Source: G963677185 sp963677185 (GTDB taxonomy: Bacteria; Bacillota; Syntrophomonadia; Syntrophomonadales; Syntrophomonadaceae). From it: a stretch of DNA of 64,000 nt. The position numbers were made by a program, and so were the translations under genes. The stretch spans positions 558,001-622,000 of the forward strand of contig OY781889.1 of the NCBI GenBank assembly GCA_963677185.1, written 5' to 3'. The notes below the pieces were generated by a model. It was not told the origin of the DNA. It did no database searches and worked only from the letters and a program-made list of their open reading frames with translations. Of the stretch, positions 27,634-37,434 are shown piece after piece; position 1 is the stretch's first letter, and each line of letters opens with the position of its first letter.

Positions 27634-29082
27634 TCATTTCCATATTATCCCTTTCAATTCAATCAACCTTTCGCGATTGACAATATCCCAGTAATAAGCT
27701 GCAGTCAATATAATGCACACAGCTATCAGTGATGAGAAGCCATTGAATACCCAGTCGCCTCCAACCCAGGTCTGAAGTACGACAATGCCCAGAGCGATGG
27801 CGTAGATTAGCCAGGTTCTGCTCGAATCCGCTCCTAAGTATCTTGACTGGTCCATTAAAAAATACGACTGGCATGAAACATAAGAAATTGTAGTTGCAAT
27901 AGCGGCTCCAATTATGCCAATTTCAGGCAGAAGCAACAAGGAAAAGCCGACATTAATCGCAGTCATTCCGGCCATTATAACTGTATTCCTTACAGTCCTG
28001 CCCTGAATAAAGTAAAGGTTAGCACACATATTGGATATTACAGCACCCGGCAGAGCAACTGCCAATATCATGATAATGTTGGCTGCCTCACGGAAGCTAT
28101 CACCCAGAACCAGAACAAACACTGACGGAAGGAAAGGGGTAAGGATTAGTATAAAAATAATCCAGAACAGTGAGAATCCGGGTACTGTAGTTTCCATATA
28201 GTTAATTATTTGTTCTTTGCCTTCACTTGATGCAACAACAAGCGATGGCATGGTTGACATTGACAATGGGGAACACAATCCTAAAAGAGGTATAAAAAAA
28301 CTGTATGCGGCTTGATATATTCCTACCTGCCGATTGTCATAGAACAGCTTTATTAAAACCTGATCGCCCCAATCGGAAAAATAGCCCACTATAAAACCTA
28401 AAAACAAAGGCCACGAATATGACAGCATTTTCAGTATTGATGATAATCTACCAACTCGCAATTGTATCTTTAGTTGTTTAGCCTTTCCTATCGCTGCCAC
28501 AATCCAAATCAATACATTGACCATAAGAAATCCAGCAAGCACTGATTGTACTTCTATTTGCACAACCTTTAATCGGACGTATGAATAGAAACACAAGTAC
28601 AATATAAGGACGCTGATAGCCACTAAAAATTGTAGTTTTGCCAGTGAATTCAGCCTATCAACAATCTGATGAATAGCCTGAGCCTCCAGCAATATAACGA
28701 TGTATATGAAATATAAAAAAGTCCATATAAGGTTTGCCTTCTGAACACCAAAAAAGCTGTGAAAAATGCCGCCCGGATCTGTAAAAGTTACAATGCCGCA
28801 GATTATTATACTCAACAATAACATTGGCCACCGTGAATTCCACGTCTCGTCAATGTGCATCGATAGGTGATATTCTTCGCAACCATATCGTACATAATAT
28901 GGCTGTAGCCAGTTAATGAAAATAATGCTCATGAAGCTTCCGGACGCAATAATTAATGCCCACTGTCCCATTCCATCCGGCCCCAATATCCTGCCGAGCA
29001 AAGAGAGCGAACCTATCGCAACTGGGACTATTATAAGCTTTGATAAAGTAAGCCAGAACGTACTCTTTATGATATTAGTCAC
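27634..29082 (-). CDS. wzx: Polysaccharide flippase (Wzx/MATE-like)
   Basis: A 482-residue membrane protein with about fourteen predicted helices and the N-terminal layout of polysaccharide exporters (STFWLTLSKLI, then RILGPDGMGQWALI). It would flip the lipid-linked repeat to the outer leaflet. Its start overlaps the stop of the methyltransferase gene by one base. Base composition is lower in G+C than in the tagO or LCP genes, which is usual for serotype-type genes. Confidence 0.87.
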   Translation of the reverse strand: MTNIIKSTFWLTLSKLIIVPVAIGSLSLLGRILGPDGMGQWALIIASGSFMSIIFINWLQPYYVRYGCEEYHLSMHIDETWNSRWPMLLLSIIICGIVTFTDPGGIFHSFFGVQKANLIWTFLYFIYIVILLEAQAIHQIVDRLNSLAKLQFLVAISVLILYLCFYSYVRLKVVQIEVQSVLAGFLMVNVLIWIVAAIGKAKQLKIQLRVGRLSSILKMLSYSWPLFLGFIVGYFSDWGDQVLIKLFYDNRQVGIYQAAYSFFIPLLGLCSPLSMSTMPSLVVASSEGKEQIINYMETTVPGFSLFWIIFILILTPFLPSVFVLVLGDSFREAANIIMILAVALPGAVISNMCANLYFIQGRTVRNTVIMAGMTAINVGFSLLLLPEIGIIGAAIATTISYVSCQSYFLMDQSRYLGADSSRTWLIYAIALGIVVLQTWVGGDWVFNGFSSLIAVCIILTAAYYWDIVNRERLIELKGIIWK

Positions 29083-30005
29083 TAAATCAACCTACTCTTA
29101 AAGGCTCGTAAAAACCAGAGTGCCCTCTTTTTTTCTTGTATCTTGAAAGAAAGCCAGGAATTATAATCGCTAATATCAAACTGCCCGGGACTGCAATTTT
29201 TACGAATAAAATCTACCAGGCGCGGAGTAAGCGGAGCGCGAAAGCCTTCATAACTGCGTCCCTGCAAAGTAAAGCCAGATTCGTGCAGCATTTCCTCGAC
29301 TTCATGTACTGAATACATTCTTCCATAGTAGCGTTTGGTAAAACTGGTTCCGTAACCATCCGAATTGGCTTCTAGAATCAGCAAATATCCCCCGGGCTTC
29401 AGCACGCGATACGCTTGTGCAAAATAGTTTTGCAGCGCTTCCCTCGGGAAGTGACCAATTACCTGGAAATCCATTACGAGATCAAAAGACTCATCTCCCC
29501 AGGGCAAATATGGAGCATCGACCGGAACAACCTGAAACCTTCCTCCGGTATGGTGCCACCATTCATTGTAAGAAATATCCTGCCCGTAGGTTTCATATCC
29601 GAGTTGACTTAGAAGAGCTATATTTCTTCCTCGACCACAACCATGGTCTAGCACCCTTGCGTTTTCAGGCATATCCAGCGTACCTAAATAATGATCAGCC
29701 CATTCCATTGCAAGATTTTCATCCTTGAGAGTTCTCTGGTAGAATCTTTCTGCGCGCCACCTTGTCCATACAACGAACGGTGAATACGGATTTGAAAGGG
29801 GATCAAGTCCCGAGCGGATGTATTTAATAATTTTTGCTCCAGCAGATATATCCGTCGGCATATTCTGGCCCCATTTAACAAACTCGTCACCGACAGTGTA
29901 CGGCAGACCACAGGAACATGTCCCGAAATTTGCTGTTATTCCATCATTTACTGAGGTCCTACAGACTGGGCATTGTATTGATATACGGGTCTGATCAATC
30001 CACAT
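29082..30005 (-). CDS. SAM methyltransferase with N-terminal zinc-ribbon-like motif
   Basis: A 307-residue class I methyltransferase. Residues about 9-45 contain CPVCRTSVN...CSCG, a Trm112-like short zinc-binding segment. Motif I is VLDHGCGRGRNIALL (near 118), followed by the acidic YGQDIS and FDLVMDFQVIGHF. It overlaps the preceding gene by 11 bases. Probable role: O- or N-methylation of a sugar; the target cannot be told. Confidence 0.82.
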   Translation of the reverse strand: MWIDQTRISIQCPVCRTSVNDGITANFGTCSCGLPYTVGDEFVKWGQNMPTDISAGAKIIKYIRSGLDPLSNPYSPFVVWTRWRAERFYQRTLKDENLAMEWADHYLGTLDMPENARVLDHGCGRGRNIALLSQLGYETYGQDISYNEWWHHTGGRFQVVPVDAPYLPWGDESFDLVMDFQVIGHFPREALQNYFAQAYRVLKPGGYLLILEANSDGYGTSFTKRYYGRMYSVHEVEEMLHESGFTLQGRSYEGFRAPLTPRLVDFIRKNCSPGQFDISDYNSWLSFKIQEKKRALWFLRAFKSRLI

Positions 30006-31614
30006 TATCTTTCCTGACTTTCTGATTTGCCATCGAATATACTTTATTCAAAGTAGCTACTGTGCATTTTTCCTCATCAATAATATCTAAAACTCTTTCA
30101 TATGCCTCCCTCATGCCTGAAGGAGCTAACGGGCTATGCCGGGTGTGGGCTGGATGATAGTTAATCGTAAAAATGCCCGGCTCCAGATATGGAATCCCGT
30201 GTTTAATCAGCTGTTCGAACATGAGGGGTTCAATTTCTGATACTGAACTACTTTCCCATGTGTCGAGCATCTGTCCTCCCAAGCCAGCGTGAGCCAGTCT
30301 AAAAGGCATCCAAAAGGGACATTGATTATCCGGGTGGTAGGCTGCAGTTCCATTATAATTGTCGATTCCTTCAAATCCCCAACGATAAACATGGCCACGG
30401 AAAAAACTGCTTGCCCCAACCAGTGAATCGCATTTCAAACTGGCATAATTAAGAGCATCCAGATATTCCGGATAAAATATATATGACCAGTGTCGATGAA
30501 TCGTCCTGATTCCAATTCCAAGTTTATATGCTCGGATGATCTGTCGGTAGAGCCCCTTCCTGACTATCTTGCTTCTAGCCGATCTGGGCAAAAGTTGCGG
30601 CATGTTTAAGACCTTTCTGGCATATCTCAACATTTTTGCCGGCCAACCCTCATGCACTGTTGAATAATGGAATGCTATTTCAACCAATTCCTGGTTTCCC
30701 AACCGGGATAGCCAGAAACTCATGTTTTTATCATCTAAAACTGCATAGACAGCAGGAATGCCTCGCCTAATCTCTTCCTCGAGGTACTCAGTATCGATTG
30801 AGTGATCCAGGTCATGCCTGATAATAACGATTCTTTCTCCACTCTTAAATCCTGGACGTTCATCATCCTTCTGAAGCGCTCCTAACCTGAACATATAGTC
30901 TGCGACATCAGCTACCCATTCGTCTAGCCAGTGCATCCGGCTGCGCCAGTTCAACCAAGGTATAATGTCCTCCTGACCTTGAAGCCATGCCTGAAGGGCT
31001 GCAAAAGGATTCGCATTCAGGTAGATAAAACGGTCCTTAATAATGACCGCCGGTGCATCCAAATGTCTCATAGATGCTTCTGATGGATCGCATCGATTAC
31101 CTTCGATGCAAAAGATCCTACCCAGTGCTTGGAATTCCTTGCTATCCTGCTTTTGAATTGTCAAATAGCTCCACCTCGGAGGGCAAATCAGCTTCATTTC
31201 TCCGAACATATCATATCCTAAAGCCGCATAGGGATTTGGGCAGCTTTCTGAACCAACAACGTCCGGAAATCCAGCAGCTTTCACGAAAACATCGGATGGT
31301 CCGGTCAAAACAATATAACAACCTTTTTTCCCCAACTCCCTGCAAGTTTCAATATCATCTATGGATAAACCAACCGATGCGCATATAAAAACCGTGTCTC
31401 TTTGAACCGCATTTTCTAATACCTTGTCAATACTCGTATAAACCGGGCAATAACCCAATCGCCACAAAAAATTCCACGCTCCGGCTTCAGCCAAAAATGC
31501 GCCATCGTCCATTGGCCATTCGGTCCATCCGGATGCACCCTTGAACCTGTATAAGCGTCCATTATAATCACCAACACTGTGATTCAATTTAACAATAAAT
31601 ACTCTTCTTTTCAC
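29995..31614 (-). CDS. Polysaccharide-deacetylase-like protein of unknown specificity
   Basis: A 539-residue protein. A central segment, RIVIIRHDLDHSIDTEYLEEE (near 275-295), followed by IAFHYSTVHEG (His near 325) and RTIHRHWSY, resembles the NodB/polysaccharide deacetylase fold with its Asp-His-His metal site. TINYHPAHTRHSPL near the C-terminus adds further His residues. The first 230 residues resemble nothing I know. Deacetylation of an N-acetyl sugar in the repeat unit is possible. It lies between wecB and the methyltransferase, in the same direction. Confidence 0.6.
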   Translation of the reverse strand: MKRRVFIVKLNHSVGDYNGRLYRFKGASGWTEWPMDDGAFLAEAGAWNFLWRLGYCPVYTSIDKVLENAVQRDTVFICASVGLSIDDIETCRELGKKGCYIVLTGPSDVFVKAAGFPDVVGSESCPNPYAALGYDMFGEMKLICPPRWSYLTIQKQDSKEFQALGRIFCIEGNRCDPSEASMRHLDAPAVIIKDRFIYLNANPFAALQAWLQGQEDIIPWLNWRSRMHWLDEWVADVADYMFRLGALQKDDERPGFKSGERIVIIRHDLDHSIDTEYLEEEIRRGIPAVYAVLDDKNMSFWLSRLGNQELVEIAFHYSTVHEGWPAKMLRYARKVLNMPQLLPRSARSKIVRKGLYRQIIRAYKLGIGIRTIHRHWSYIFYPEYLDALNYASLKCDSLVGASSFFRGHVYRWGFEGIDNYNGTAAYHPDNQCPFWMPFRLAHAGLGGQMLDTWESSSVSEIEPLMFEQLIKHGIPYLEPGIFTINYHPAHTRHSPLAPSGMREAYERVLDIIDEEKCTVATLNKVYSMANQKVRKDNVD

Positions 31615-31634
31615 TGGTTAAACCTGCTAATCAC

Positions 31635-32810
31635 TTATTTTGATTGATACAAAATCTGAACTATTCTATCAGCGGCACGGCCATCACCAAAAAAAGCGGG
31701 TGTTGCTGAAAGGCTATTATGACCTGCTATTATTGTTTTATAGCTGTTCCAGAGGTCTTCCGGCTTGTTGCCCACGATTAGGTTCCTTCCGGACGATACG
31801 GTTTCAATCCATTCGGTTTCGGCTCTGACAGTAAGGCACGGTATGCCGAGGAAAAACGCTTCCTTTTGGAGCCCTCCAGAATCGGTTATGACCACCGAAG
31901 CGGAGCTCATGAACCTTATCATATCTAGATAAGAAAGTGGAGGAACAATTACTATGGTCGGACTTTCTTTAAGATTGTTCCATTTGCTATGTTGGCGCAG
32001 AAACTTTTCTGTTCGAGGGTGTACTGGCATTACTACAGGAATATTTTCAGAGAGAGCCGCGATTTTATCTGTCAGGTATGTCAAAGCCGTAATATTAGCT
32101 GTATTCTCCTCTCGATGAATGGTTGCTATCGCATACTTAACATCACTCAGTTTATGTTCTTCTACCGCGGTACTTTTTTGAATCGCTATGTCTCTGAAGA
32201 GAAGCAATACATCGTACATAACATCGCCAACATTGATTACCAGCGGTGTATTAATATTAGCGATGCCTGTAAGGTCCTGACAGTCTGCATCAAACGGCAC
32301 CAAGAAGCCGTCATTCATAATATTGGAAAGGCCCTCATTTTTAAGATTTATAGTTGCATTCGCCGTTGGGCAGAAATTTAGTGTTGCCACGTGGTCAGTC
32401 ACCACTCGATTTATTTCTTCAGGCATGAATTTGTTAAATGAGCGGAGGCCTGCTTCTACATGAACGACCTTCTGATGAAGTTTCGCGGCTGTAAGAGCCG
32501 CTGCCAGGGTGGAATCGGTATCGCCATAAACCAGAACCCAATCAGGTGATTCATTTTCAAGTATTGGCTCCAGCTTGTTCATGATACGGCCAGTAAGCTC
32601 AGCATGTCTACCTTGATTGATGCCCAGATTATATTTGGGTTGCGGAATGCCAAGATCGCGAAAAAATATATCCGACATATTGGAATCGTAGTGCTGTCCT
32701 GTATGGATGATTATCTCTTCGACATCCGGGTAGTCGTTTGATATCACTTTTGATACTGCACACGCTTTGATAAATTGCGGCCGTGCACCAATAACTACTG
32801 CTACTTTCAC
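31635..32810 (-). CDS. wecB: UDP-N-acetylglucosamine 2-epimerase family (WecB/WbpI-like)
   Basis: A 391-residue non-hydrolysing 2-epimerase. GARPQFIKA at the N-terminus, HTGQHYD, VYGDTDSTLAAALTA, HVEAGLRSFNKFMPEEINR and TDSGGLQKEAFFLGIPC match the family. WecB acts on UDP-GlcNAc; the WbpI/WlbD branch acts on UDP-GlcNAc(3NAc)A. The wbpA/B/E/D-like genes at 44208-48327 would make that second substrate, so a WbpI-type role giving the manno-isomer is likely. The start overlaps the glycosyltransferase gene by four bases. Confidence 0.9.
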   Translation of the reverse strand: MKVAVVIGARPQFIKACAVSKVISNDYPDVEEIIIHTGQHYDSNMSDIFFRDLGIPQPKYNLGINQGRHAELTGRIMNKLEPILENESPDWVLVYGDTDSTLAAALTAAKLHQKVVHVEAGLRSFNKFMPEEINRVVTDHVATLNFCPTANATINLKNEGLSNIMNDGFLVPFDADCQDLTGIANINTPLVINVGDVMYDVLLLFRDIAIQKSTAVEEHKLSDVKYAIATIHREENTANITALTYLTDKIAALSENIPVVMPVHPRTEKFLRQHSKWNNLKESPTIVIVPPLSYLDMIRFMSSASVVITDSGGLQKEAFFLGIPCLTVRAETEWIETVSSGRNLIVGNKPEDLWNSYKTIIAGHNSLSATPAFFGDGRAADRIVQILYQSK

Positions 32811-34018
32811 CTGGTCTTAAACCCTCTTTTCAATATTTTATGGTACAGATCGATTTCGATATCCAAAAGCCTGGACGGTTCATATTCTTGTTCAAAGGAT
32901 TCCCGAATGTTATTTGCGCATAAATCGCGTAGTTCAGGCCTTTCTGCCATTTGTTGAAGCGCTGACATCCATTCATCGACGGATCTCGGATCGACAAGCA
33001 GTCCATTCCATTCACTTTTAACTAGTTCACTGTGCCATTCAATGTTGGAAGTAATAACCGGCCTTCCAAGACAAGCCGCCTCCAACAGCACAAATCCTGA
33101 CATGGGAATAACCACGATACACGCCTGCTGAATTAGCGAAAAGACAATTTCATGCTCCTGCCATCCAATAAAAAAAACATTACGTTTGTTACCAAAGCGT
33201 TTTTCCCCTTCACCTCGAAGATTCCCGTCTCCGCAAAAGACAAATTGTAGGTCAGGCTCCGATGAAGTTGACATTTTCTCAACAACATCAAACAAAACAT
33301 TTGAATATTTGTATTTATTGATGTGGCCAACAATTAAAATTAATTTCTGATGACGGTCCAAACCAAACCTATCGTTCAGAAAATCACGACTATAGCCCTC
33401 AAAATCTTTGTCAATATGAAGGATCCATGGTATTTTCACGCATTTTCGCAAAGCACGTTTGAAGCCTATAATCCGACCGACATAATCTGCCGTGTAATTG
33501 TTGGGTACTATTATTTTGTTGGCCATTAAAAGAACCAGTTTTTCCATACCGAAGGAAACCAGTTGACTGTTAAAATAGTAACGGTTTTCTAGCTGTTGTG
33601 GCAGGCGGTTGTCTCCACCGAGAGAAATAATTCGGGGTATTCCAAGGGCTATACCGCAAAGGCATCCCAGCAGGCTGCCGAAATATGGCAGACGGCCTCG
33701 AATAATATTTACCCTGCCGGTCCTAATTCCCTTAAAAGCTATCATCAGTGCCGTCGGGAAATCCCATATTCTCCTTTTGGCAGATCTAAACAACGGAACT
33801 ATTGTGATATTATATTTCCCAAATTGCTCGTTAAACTGCGTATCATCCGGAGAAGGCGTAAAGTGCAGCACTTTATCCGCAACCATGCGTGGGTTGTACT
33901 GAAGTGGAGCTGTGTTCAAGTTGCCCTTGGCATTCAAGTTCACCAAAGGTGAATCCATGAAGTTAGCGATCCTGATCGCGTCACCGTTACTACTGTTATT
34001 TTTAGAGGGTTTATTCAT
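32807..34018 (-). CDS. Glycosyltransferase, GT4 type
   Basis: A 403-residue GT-B enzyme. The N-half is weakly conserved; the C-half shows KLILIVGHINKYK, FVFCGDGNLRGEGEKRFG and LLEAACLGRPVITSNIEWHSEL, the last being the sugar-nucleotide-binding E-x7-E region. Ends with a helical tail. Overlap with wecB implies coupled expression; it may use the epimerised sugar as donor, which is inference. Confidence 0.8.
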   Translation of the reverse strand: MNKPSKNNSSNGDAIRIANFMDSPLVNLNAKGNLNTAPLQYNPRMVADKVLHFTPSPDDTQFNEQFGKYNITIVPLFRSAKRRIWDFPTALMIAFKGIRTGRVNIIRGRLPYFGSLLGCLCGIALGIPRIISLGGDNRLPQQLENRYYFNSQLVSFGMEKLVLLMANKIIVPNNYTADYVGRIIGFKRALRKCVKIPWILHIDKDFEGYSRDFLNDRFGLDRHQKLILIVGHINKYKYSNVLFDVVEKMSTSSEPDLQFVFCGDGNLRGEGEKRFGNKRNVFFIGWQEHEIVFSLIQQACIVVIPMSGFVLLEAACLGRPVITSNIEWHSELVKSEWNGLLVDPRSVDEWMSALQQMAERPELRDLCANNIRESFEQEYEPSRLLDIEIDLYHKILKRGFKTR

Positions 34019-34043
34019 GCAATTTCCCTTATTACCTTTGTCT

Positions 34044-34934
34044 TTAACTATTGGATACAGAAGGAGTTTCTTTTTCGACTAGAAAAATCATTCGGCTCTC
34101 GAATATTCGAAACAACGATACTAAATTCATTATGGCATCCATGAAGCAGGCAGCATGATAGAATGTCTGCGCAGAGCGCACAGGGGATATCCGTTCAAAT
34201 TTTCTGGCAATTCTAATCATTACACCAAATTCGTACCATAGCCACAATGCCGATTGCCTTCCTATTAGCCTGAAACCATGCCTTTTAATAAAGTTTTTAA
34301 ACCATCGTGCACTGACCGCCGGATGAATAGGGAGGGCAAGCTCCCAATTCCTTTCAGGATGGAGATACAATTGGTAAAATCTTTTTGGATTGGACAGAAA
34401 TTTGAATAAGTTGTACAAGCGAGGGGTTCGATACATCCAACCGCTAGGCGTGGATATGGACAACCGCCCACCGGGATATAAAGCCCTGTAAATGTAATCC
34501 AATAGCCCATTGGAATCATCTACATGTTCAAAAACTTCAGAACATACGATAAAATCGAACATACCCAGTTCCAAACTTATTTCAAATCCGCCATTTACAA
34601 AAGAACAGCGTTCCGATTTCCTTCTGCTAGCCCGCTCAATGCTTAACACATTACTGTCAACTCCATAGAATTCAGCTTTAGAAAAATGATTGGCCAGCTT
34701 AAATATAAGATTCCCTGTCCCGCAGCCGATATCCAGTAGGCGAAATTTGGCATCACAAGGATAATTCGCCACGACGTTCAGGAAGTGTTTTTCGGTTATT
34801 AGTTCATCCGCTAGCGCCCAAAGCCGGCGGCTCGTCGATTCATGTCTATAAGCGCTATCCACGTCACTTAGCGATCGATCAACCTGCTGGTCTTGGAATT
34901 CATGCCATGACAAAACTGTCTTCACCATCCTCAT
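34044..34934 (-). CDS. Class I SAM-dependent methyltransferase
   Basis: A 296-residue methyltransferase with motif I FRLLDIGCGTGNLIFKL (near 65-82), FYGVDSN, FIVCSEVFEHVDDSN and LYPGGRLSISTPSGW. The C-terminal 100 residues are basic and hydrophobic, perhaps membrane-associated. It is the type often found among sugar O-methyltransferases in polysaccharide loci. About 78 bases without a gene separate it from the upstream glycosyltransferase. Confidence 0.82.
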   Translation of the reverse strand: MRMVKTVLSWHEFQDQQVDRSLSDVDSAYRHESTSRRLWALADELITEKHFLNVVANYPCDAKFRLLDIGCGTGNLIFKLANHFSKAEFYGVDSNVLSIERASRRKSERCSFVNGGFEISLELGMFDFIVCSEVFEHVDDSNGLLDYIYRALYPGGRLSISTPSGWMYRTPRLYNLFKFLSNPKRFYQLYLHPERNWELALPIHPAVSARWFKNFIKRHGFRLIGRQSALWLWYEFGVMIRIARKFERISPVRSAQTFYHAACFMDAIMNLVSLFRIFESRMIFLVEKETPSVSNS

Positions 34935-35012
34935 GTAATATAGATTATCAATCCTGATCTTTCACATTCATTCTTATGCAAACATACAGTGATTTCCTGA
35001 CTAACGAACGAT

Positions 35013-36200
35013 TTAATTTTGAAGCAAATATAACTCTCCTGAATCCCAATAATTACCACTGTAAGTCCCATTTTTAACAGCCTCCAGGCAATCTGAAATC
35101 TGAATAGCCCTGTGATTCAAGGAATGCCTGCTCCATATCAAATCCCTCCCGCGGCTGGCTATCACTTGCAGCTCTTCATCACTGCGGTTATGTAAATCCG
35201 TTATTACATCGGCCATTTGTTCGGGAGGACATATAATTGCATTCTCGCCATCTATCAATCCCAATTCACCACAACCCGCACAAGGCAGGCATACTAATAA
35301 TGATCCCAGAGCCGGTATTTCAAAGTACTTCCTGACCGGGTATTCCAAACCTGATCCGCATGCAAAAGCAAATCTTGAGCTCTTAATTGACTGGCAATAG
35401 AGCTGATTATACGCCTTTTGAAGAAATTCATACGAATAGGGCTTGAATCCCAGTTTCGAAAGACCGCTGTAAAACAGCCGCCACCAGTTGTTTTTGATAG
35501 TTACCTTACCTGCCGTTTTGATAATTTCCAGAGCCTCTTTTCTTGCCCAATATCCCACTCCTGGAACTACCCAATCGAATTCTCTGCAGCTTAACGGGGT
35601 TCGGTCAAACTCGTTATATCCTACAAATGCTGGCATGGATATTATGCGGGATTCCATTGCTGTTACGTAATTGAACCAATTGTCAGTAGCGTTTTTCCCA
35701 AAGGTTTCTTTGGATAAATTAGGAAGGTCATCAATTGACTTAACAAACTGTTTGCCCCATCCTACAATATATGCCGATGATTGCTCCAAAATATCCAGCT
35801 GTTCAGAGTTGTATGTATAATAATCACTGACCATAAGAAACAGAAGTTTTGGCGCTCCATCATAAACGACAAAATCTCTAAGCATCGTTTTCAAGTAAGG
35901 AATAGAAGGCCCCAGGTTAGTGGTACTTGAATAGAACTGGTCATATAAATCAGGAATTAAGTAATAGTTATACATTCCATTATCCTTTAACGAGGAAAAG
36001 ATCGTATGCTCATTGGCAATAACGTAGTCATACGGTCCATGCTTTTCAATAAATCTGGTTAAACCGGCTTGTAACACTGATGGTTCAACATAACCAGGGC
36101 CGAATAGATTCAACTCGCCTATTTGACAGAGCATAGCCAGAATCAACGACGGCGTTGGATTGCTTATAGTTGCGTTGACATCTAGATATAGTATTCGCAT
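35013..36200 (-). CDS. Glycosyltransferase (group 1-like, CgeB-type end)
   Basis: A protein of about 395 residues starting with MRILYLDVNATIS. An ATG 27 bases upstream has a poorer context, since the purine-rich AAAGGAAGGA lies between the two. The C-half has FACGSGLEYPVRKYFEIPALG, then GLIDGENAIICPPEQMADVI, the pattern of group 1 glycosyltransferases whose acceptor side is unusual. The N-half does not match a known family by eye. It is flanked by methyltransferase genes in the same direction. Confidence 0.65.
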   Translation of the reverse strand: MRILYLDVNATISNPTPSLILAMLCQIGELNLFGPGYVEPSVLQAGLTRFIEKHGPYDYVIANEHTIFSSLKDNGMYNYYLIPDLYDQFYSSTTNLGPSIPYLKTMLRDFVVYDGAPKLLFLMVSDYYTYNSEQLDILEQSSAYIVGWGKQFVKSIDDLPNLSKETFGKNATDNWFNYVTAMESRIISMPAFVGYNEFDRTPLSCREFDWVVPGVGYWARKEALEIIKTAGKVTIKNNWWRLFYSGLSKLGFKPYSYEFLQKAYNQLYCQSIKSSRFAFACGSGLEYPVRKYFEIPALGSLLVCLPCAGCGELGLIDGENAIICPPEQMADVITDLHNRSDEELQVIASRGRDLIWSRHSLNHRAIQISDCLEAVKNGTYSGNYWDSGELYLLQN

Positions 36201-36232
36201 TGAAACAGCAATTCCTTCCTTTTGCATGCTTA

Positions 36233-37408
36233 TTAAACTGCAAACAGCCTATCCCAACCAATTATTTCTATACTCATACAGCTGTTTTCTACTTTAGTGG
36301 CAATTTTACCACCGAATGCATGACTGGCAATCAATAGGCAGTCGACCGGTTCTCTGTCCAATTCTCCAAAGTTTTCAACTTTACTTGCAAAACATGGATA
36401 ATATTTGTGATAAATCATCGGATCATCATCAAAAAATCTTATTATATCGACATTTACGCTGTTCCTGATCTTGTAAAGAAGGTTTACTATGCGGCCCGGG
36501 ACATATATTCCTAACGATATCTTCTCATTTTGCCTGCTTTTTATTAGATCGGCAATTATTCTAGAATTTGACAGGCTTTTCTTCTGGAAACTGGTCAAAC
36601 TGCAATCAATTAGTTCCGGTTGACTGAAATCCATGGCAGAATCATGTCTGGAAAAACAGCCGTAGATTACGCCGCCATAATCGGAATGGTTACAAAAGCC
36701 GCTAAAGCCGTGCTTCTGCAGGGTCTTCCTTAAAGTTGCTGACGTAAAATAATTAAAGTGTTCGTGCAGCAGGCACGAAATATCTCCACTGATCAAATGT
36801 GGTTCACAATCCGGGACAGCCAGTATGATTCTTCCATCTTCCTTCAATACATTTTCAATATTGTTAATAAATTGTCCTGGATTATTTATATGTTCCATAA
36901 CTGCGTATCCTATGACATAATCAAATTTCTCTACTATGGCTGAATTAGGGAAAAAACAACGAATTATAGGCAGGTTAAATCGCCTCATACCATCTTGCCC
37001 CTGCGGACCTGGTTCAATTCCCAATACATCTGCGCCCATTTCTTTCAAGCGGCTCAATAAATATCCGTTTCCGCATCCAATTTCTAATACTTTTTTTCCT
37101 TTCGGTTCTACAACTACATTATTTATAAGATATTCGATGAAGCTATCTGCATAGCTTTTCCCTGGGCCATGATCATCCATAGCTCCACTTATTACTGAAC
37201 CTACCATGTAGGACTCTTCTAAAGCATTGATTGTTGCCTGTTCTGGCTTTTGGAATATCAAGCCGGTACCAGCATCCTGCAACAATGTGATCGGGAGATG
37301 ATCCGGAAGACCATATTGGAGATTGCTCGGTTGATCATTGCACTTTAGATAAAATGGCATCTCCCCTACATTCCATATAAACCGCGCATCCAAGCTGCTT
37401 GTTGCCAT
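36233..37408 (-). CDS. Two-domain SAM methyltransferase (C-methyltransferase-like)
   Basis: A 391-residue protein. Motif I KKVLEIGCGNGYLLSRL lies near residue 105-120, followed by VLGIEPGPQG, FDYVIGYAVMEHINNPGQF and LLHEHFNYFTSATL. The HEHFNYF segment and the extra C-terminal domain (about 290-391, with SLGIYVPGRIVNLLY) are shared with sugar C-methyltransferases of the NovU/TylC3 type. Those have an N-terminal zinc site; here the first 90 residues hold only a single Cys, so that part is missing or changed. A role in making a branched sugar is possible. Confidence 0.75.
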   Translation of the reverse strand: MATSSLDARFIWNVGEMPFYLKCNDQPSNLQYGLPDHLPITLLQDAGTGLIFQKPEQATINALEESYMVGSVISGAMDDHGPGKSYADSFIEYLINNVVVEPKGKKVLEIGCGNGYLLSRLKEMGADVLGIEPGPQGQDGMRRFNLPIIRCFFPNSAIVEKFDYVIGYAVMEHINNPGQFINNIENVLKEDGRIILAVPDCEPHLISGDISCLLHEHFNYFTSATLRKTLQKHGFSGFCNHSDYGGVIYGCFSRHDSAMDFSQPELIDCSLTSFQKKSLSNSRIIADLIKSRQNEKISLGIYVPGRIVNLLYKIRNSVNVDIIRFFDDDPMIYHKYYPCFASKVENFGELDREPVDCLLIASHAFGGKIATKVENSCMSIEIIGWDRLFAV

Positions 37409-37434
37409 GCTCTTTCCCTTTTGCCTTCACAATT

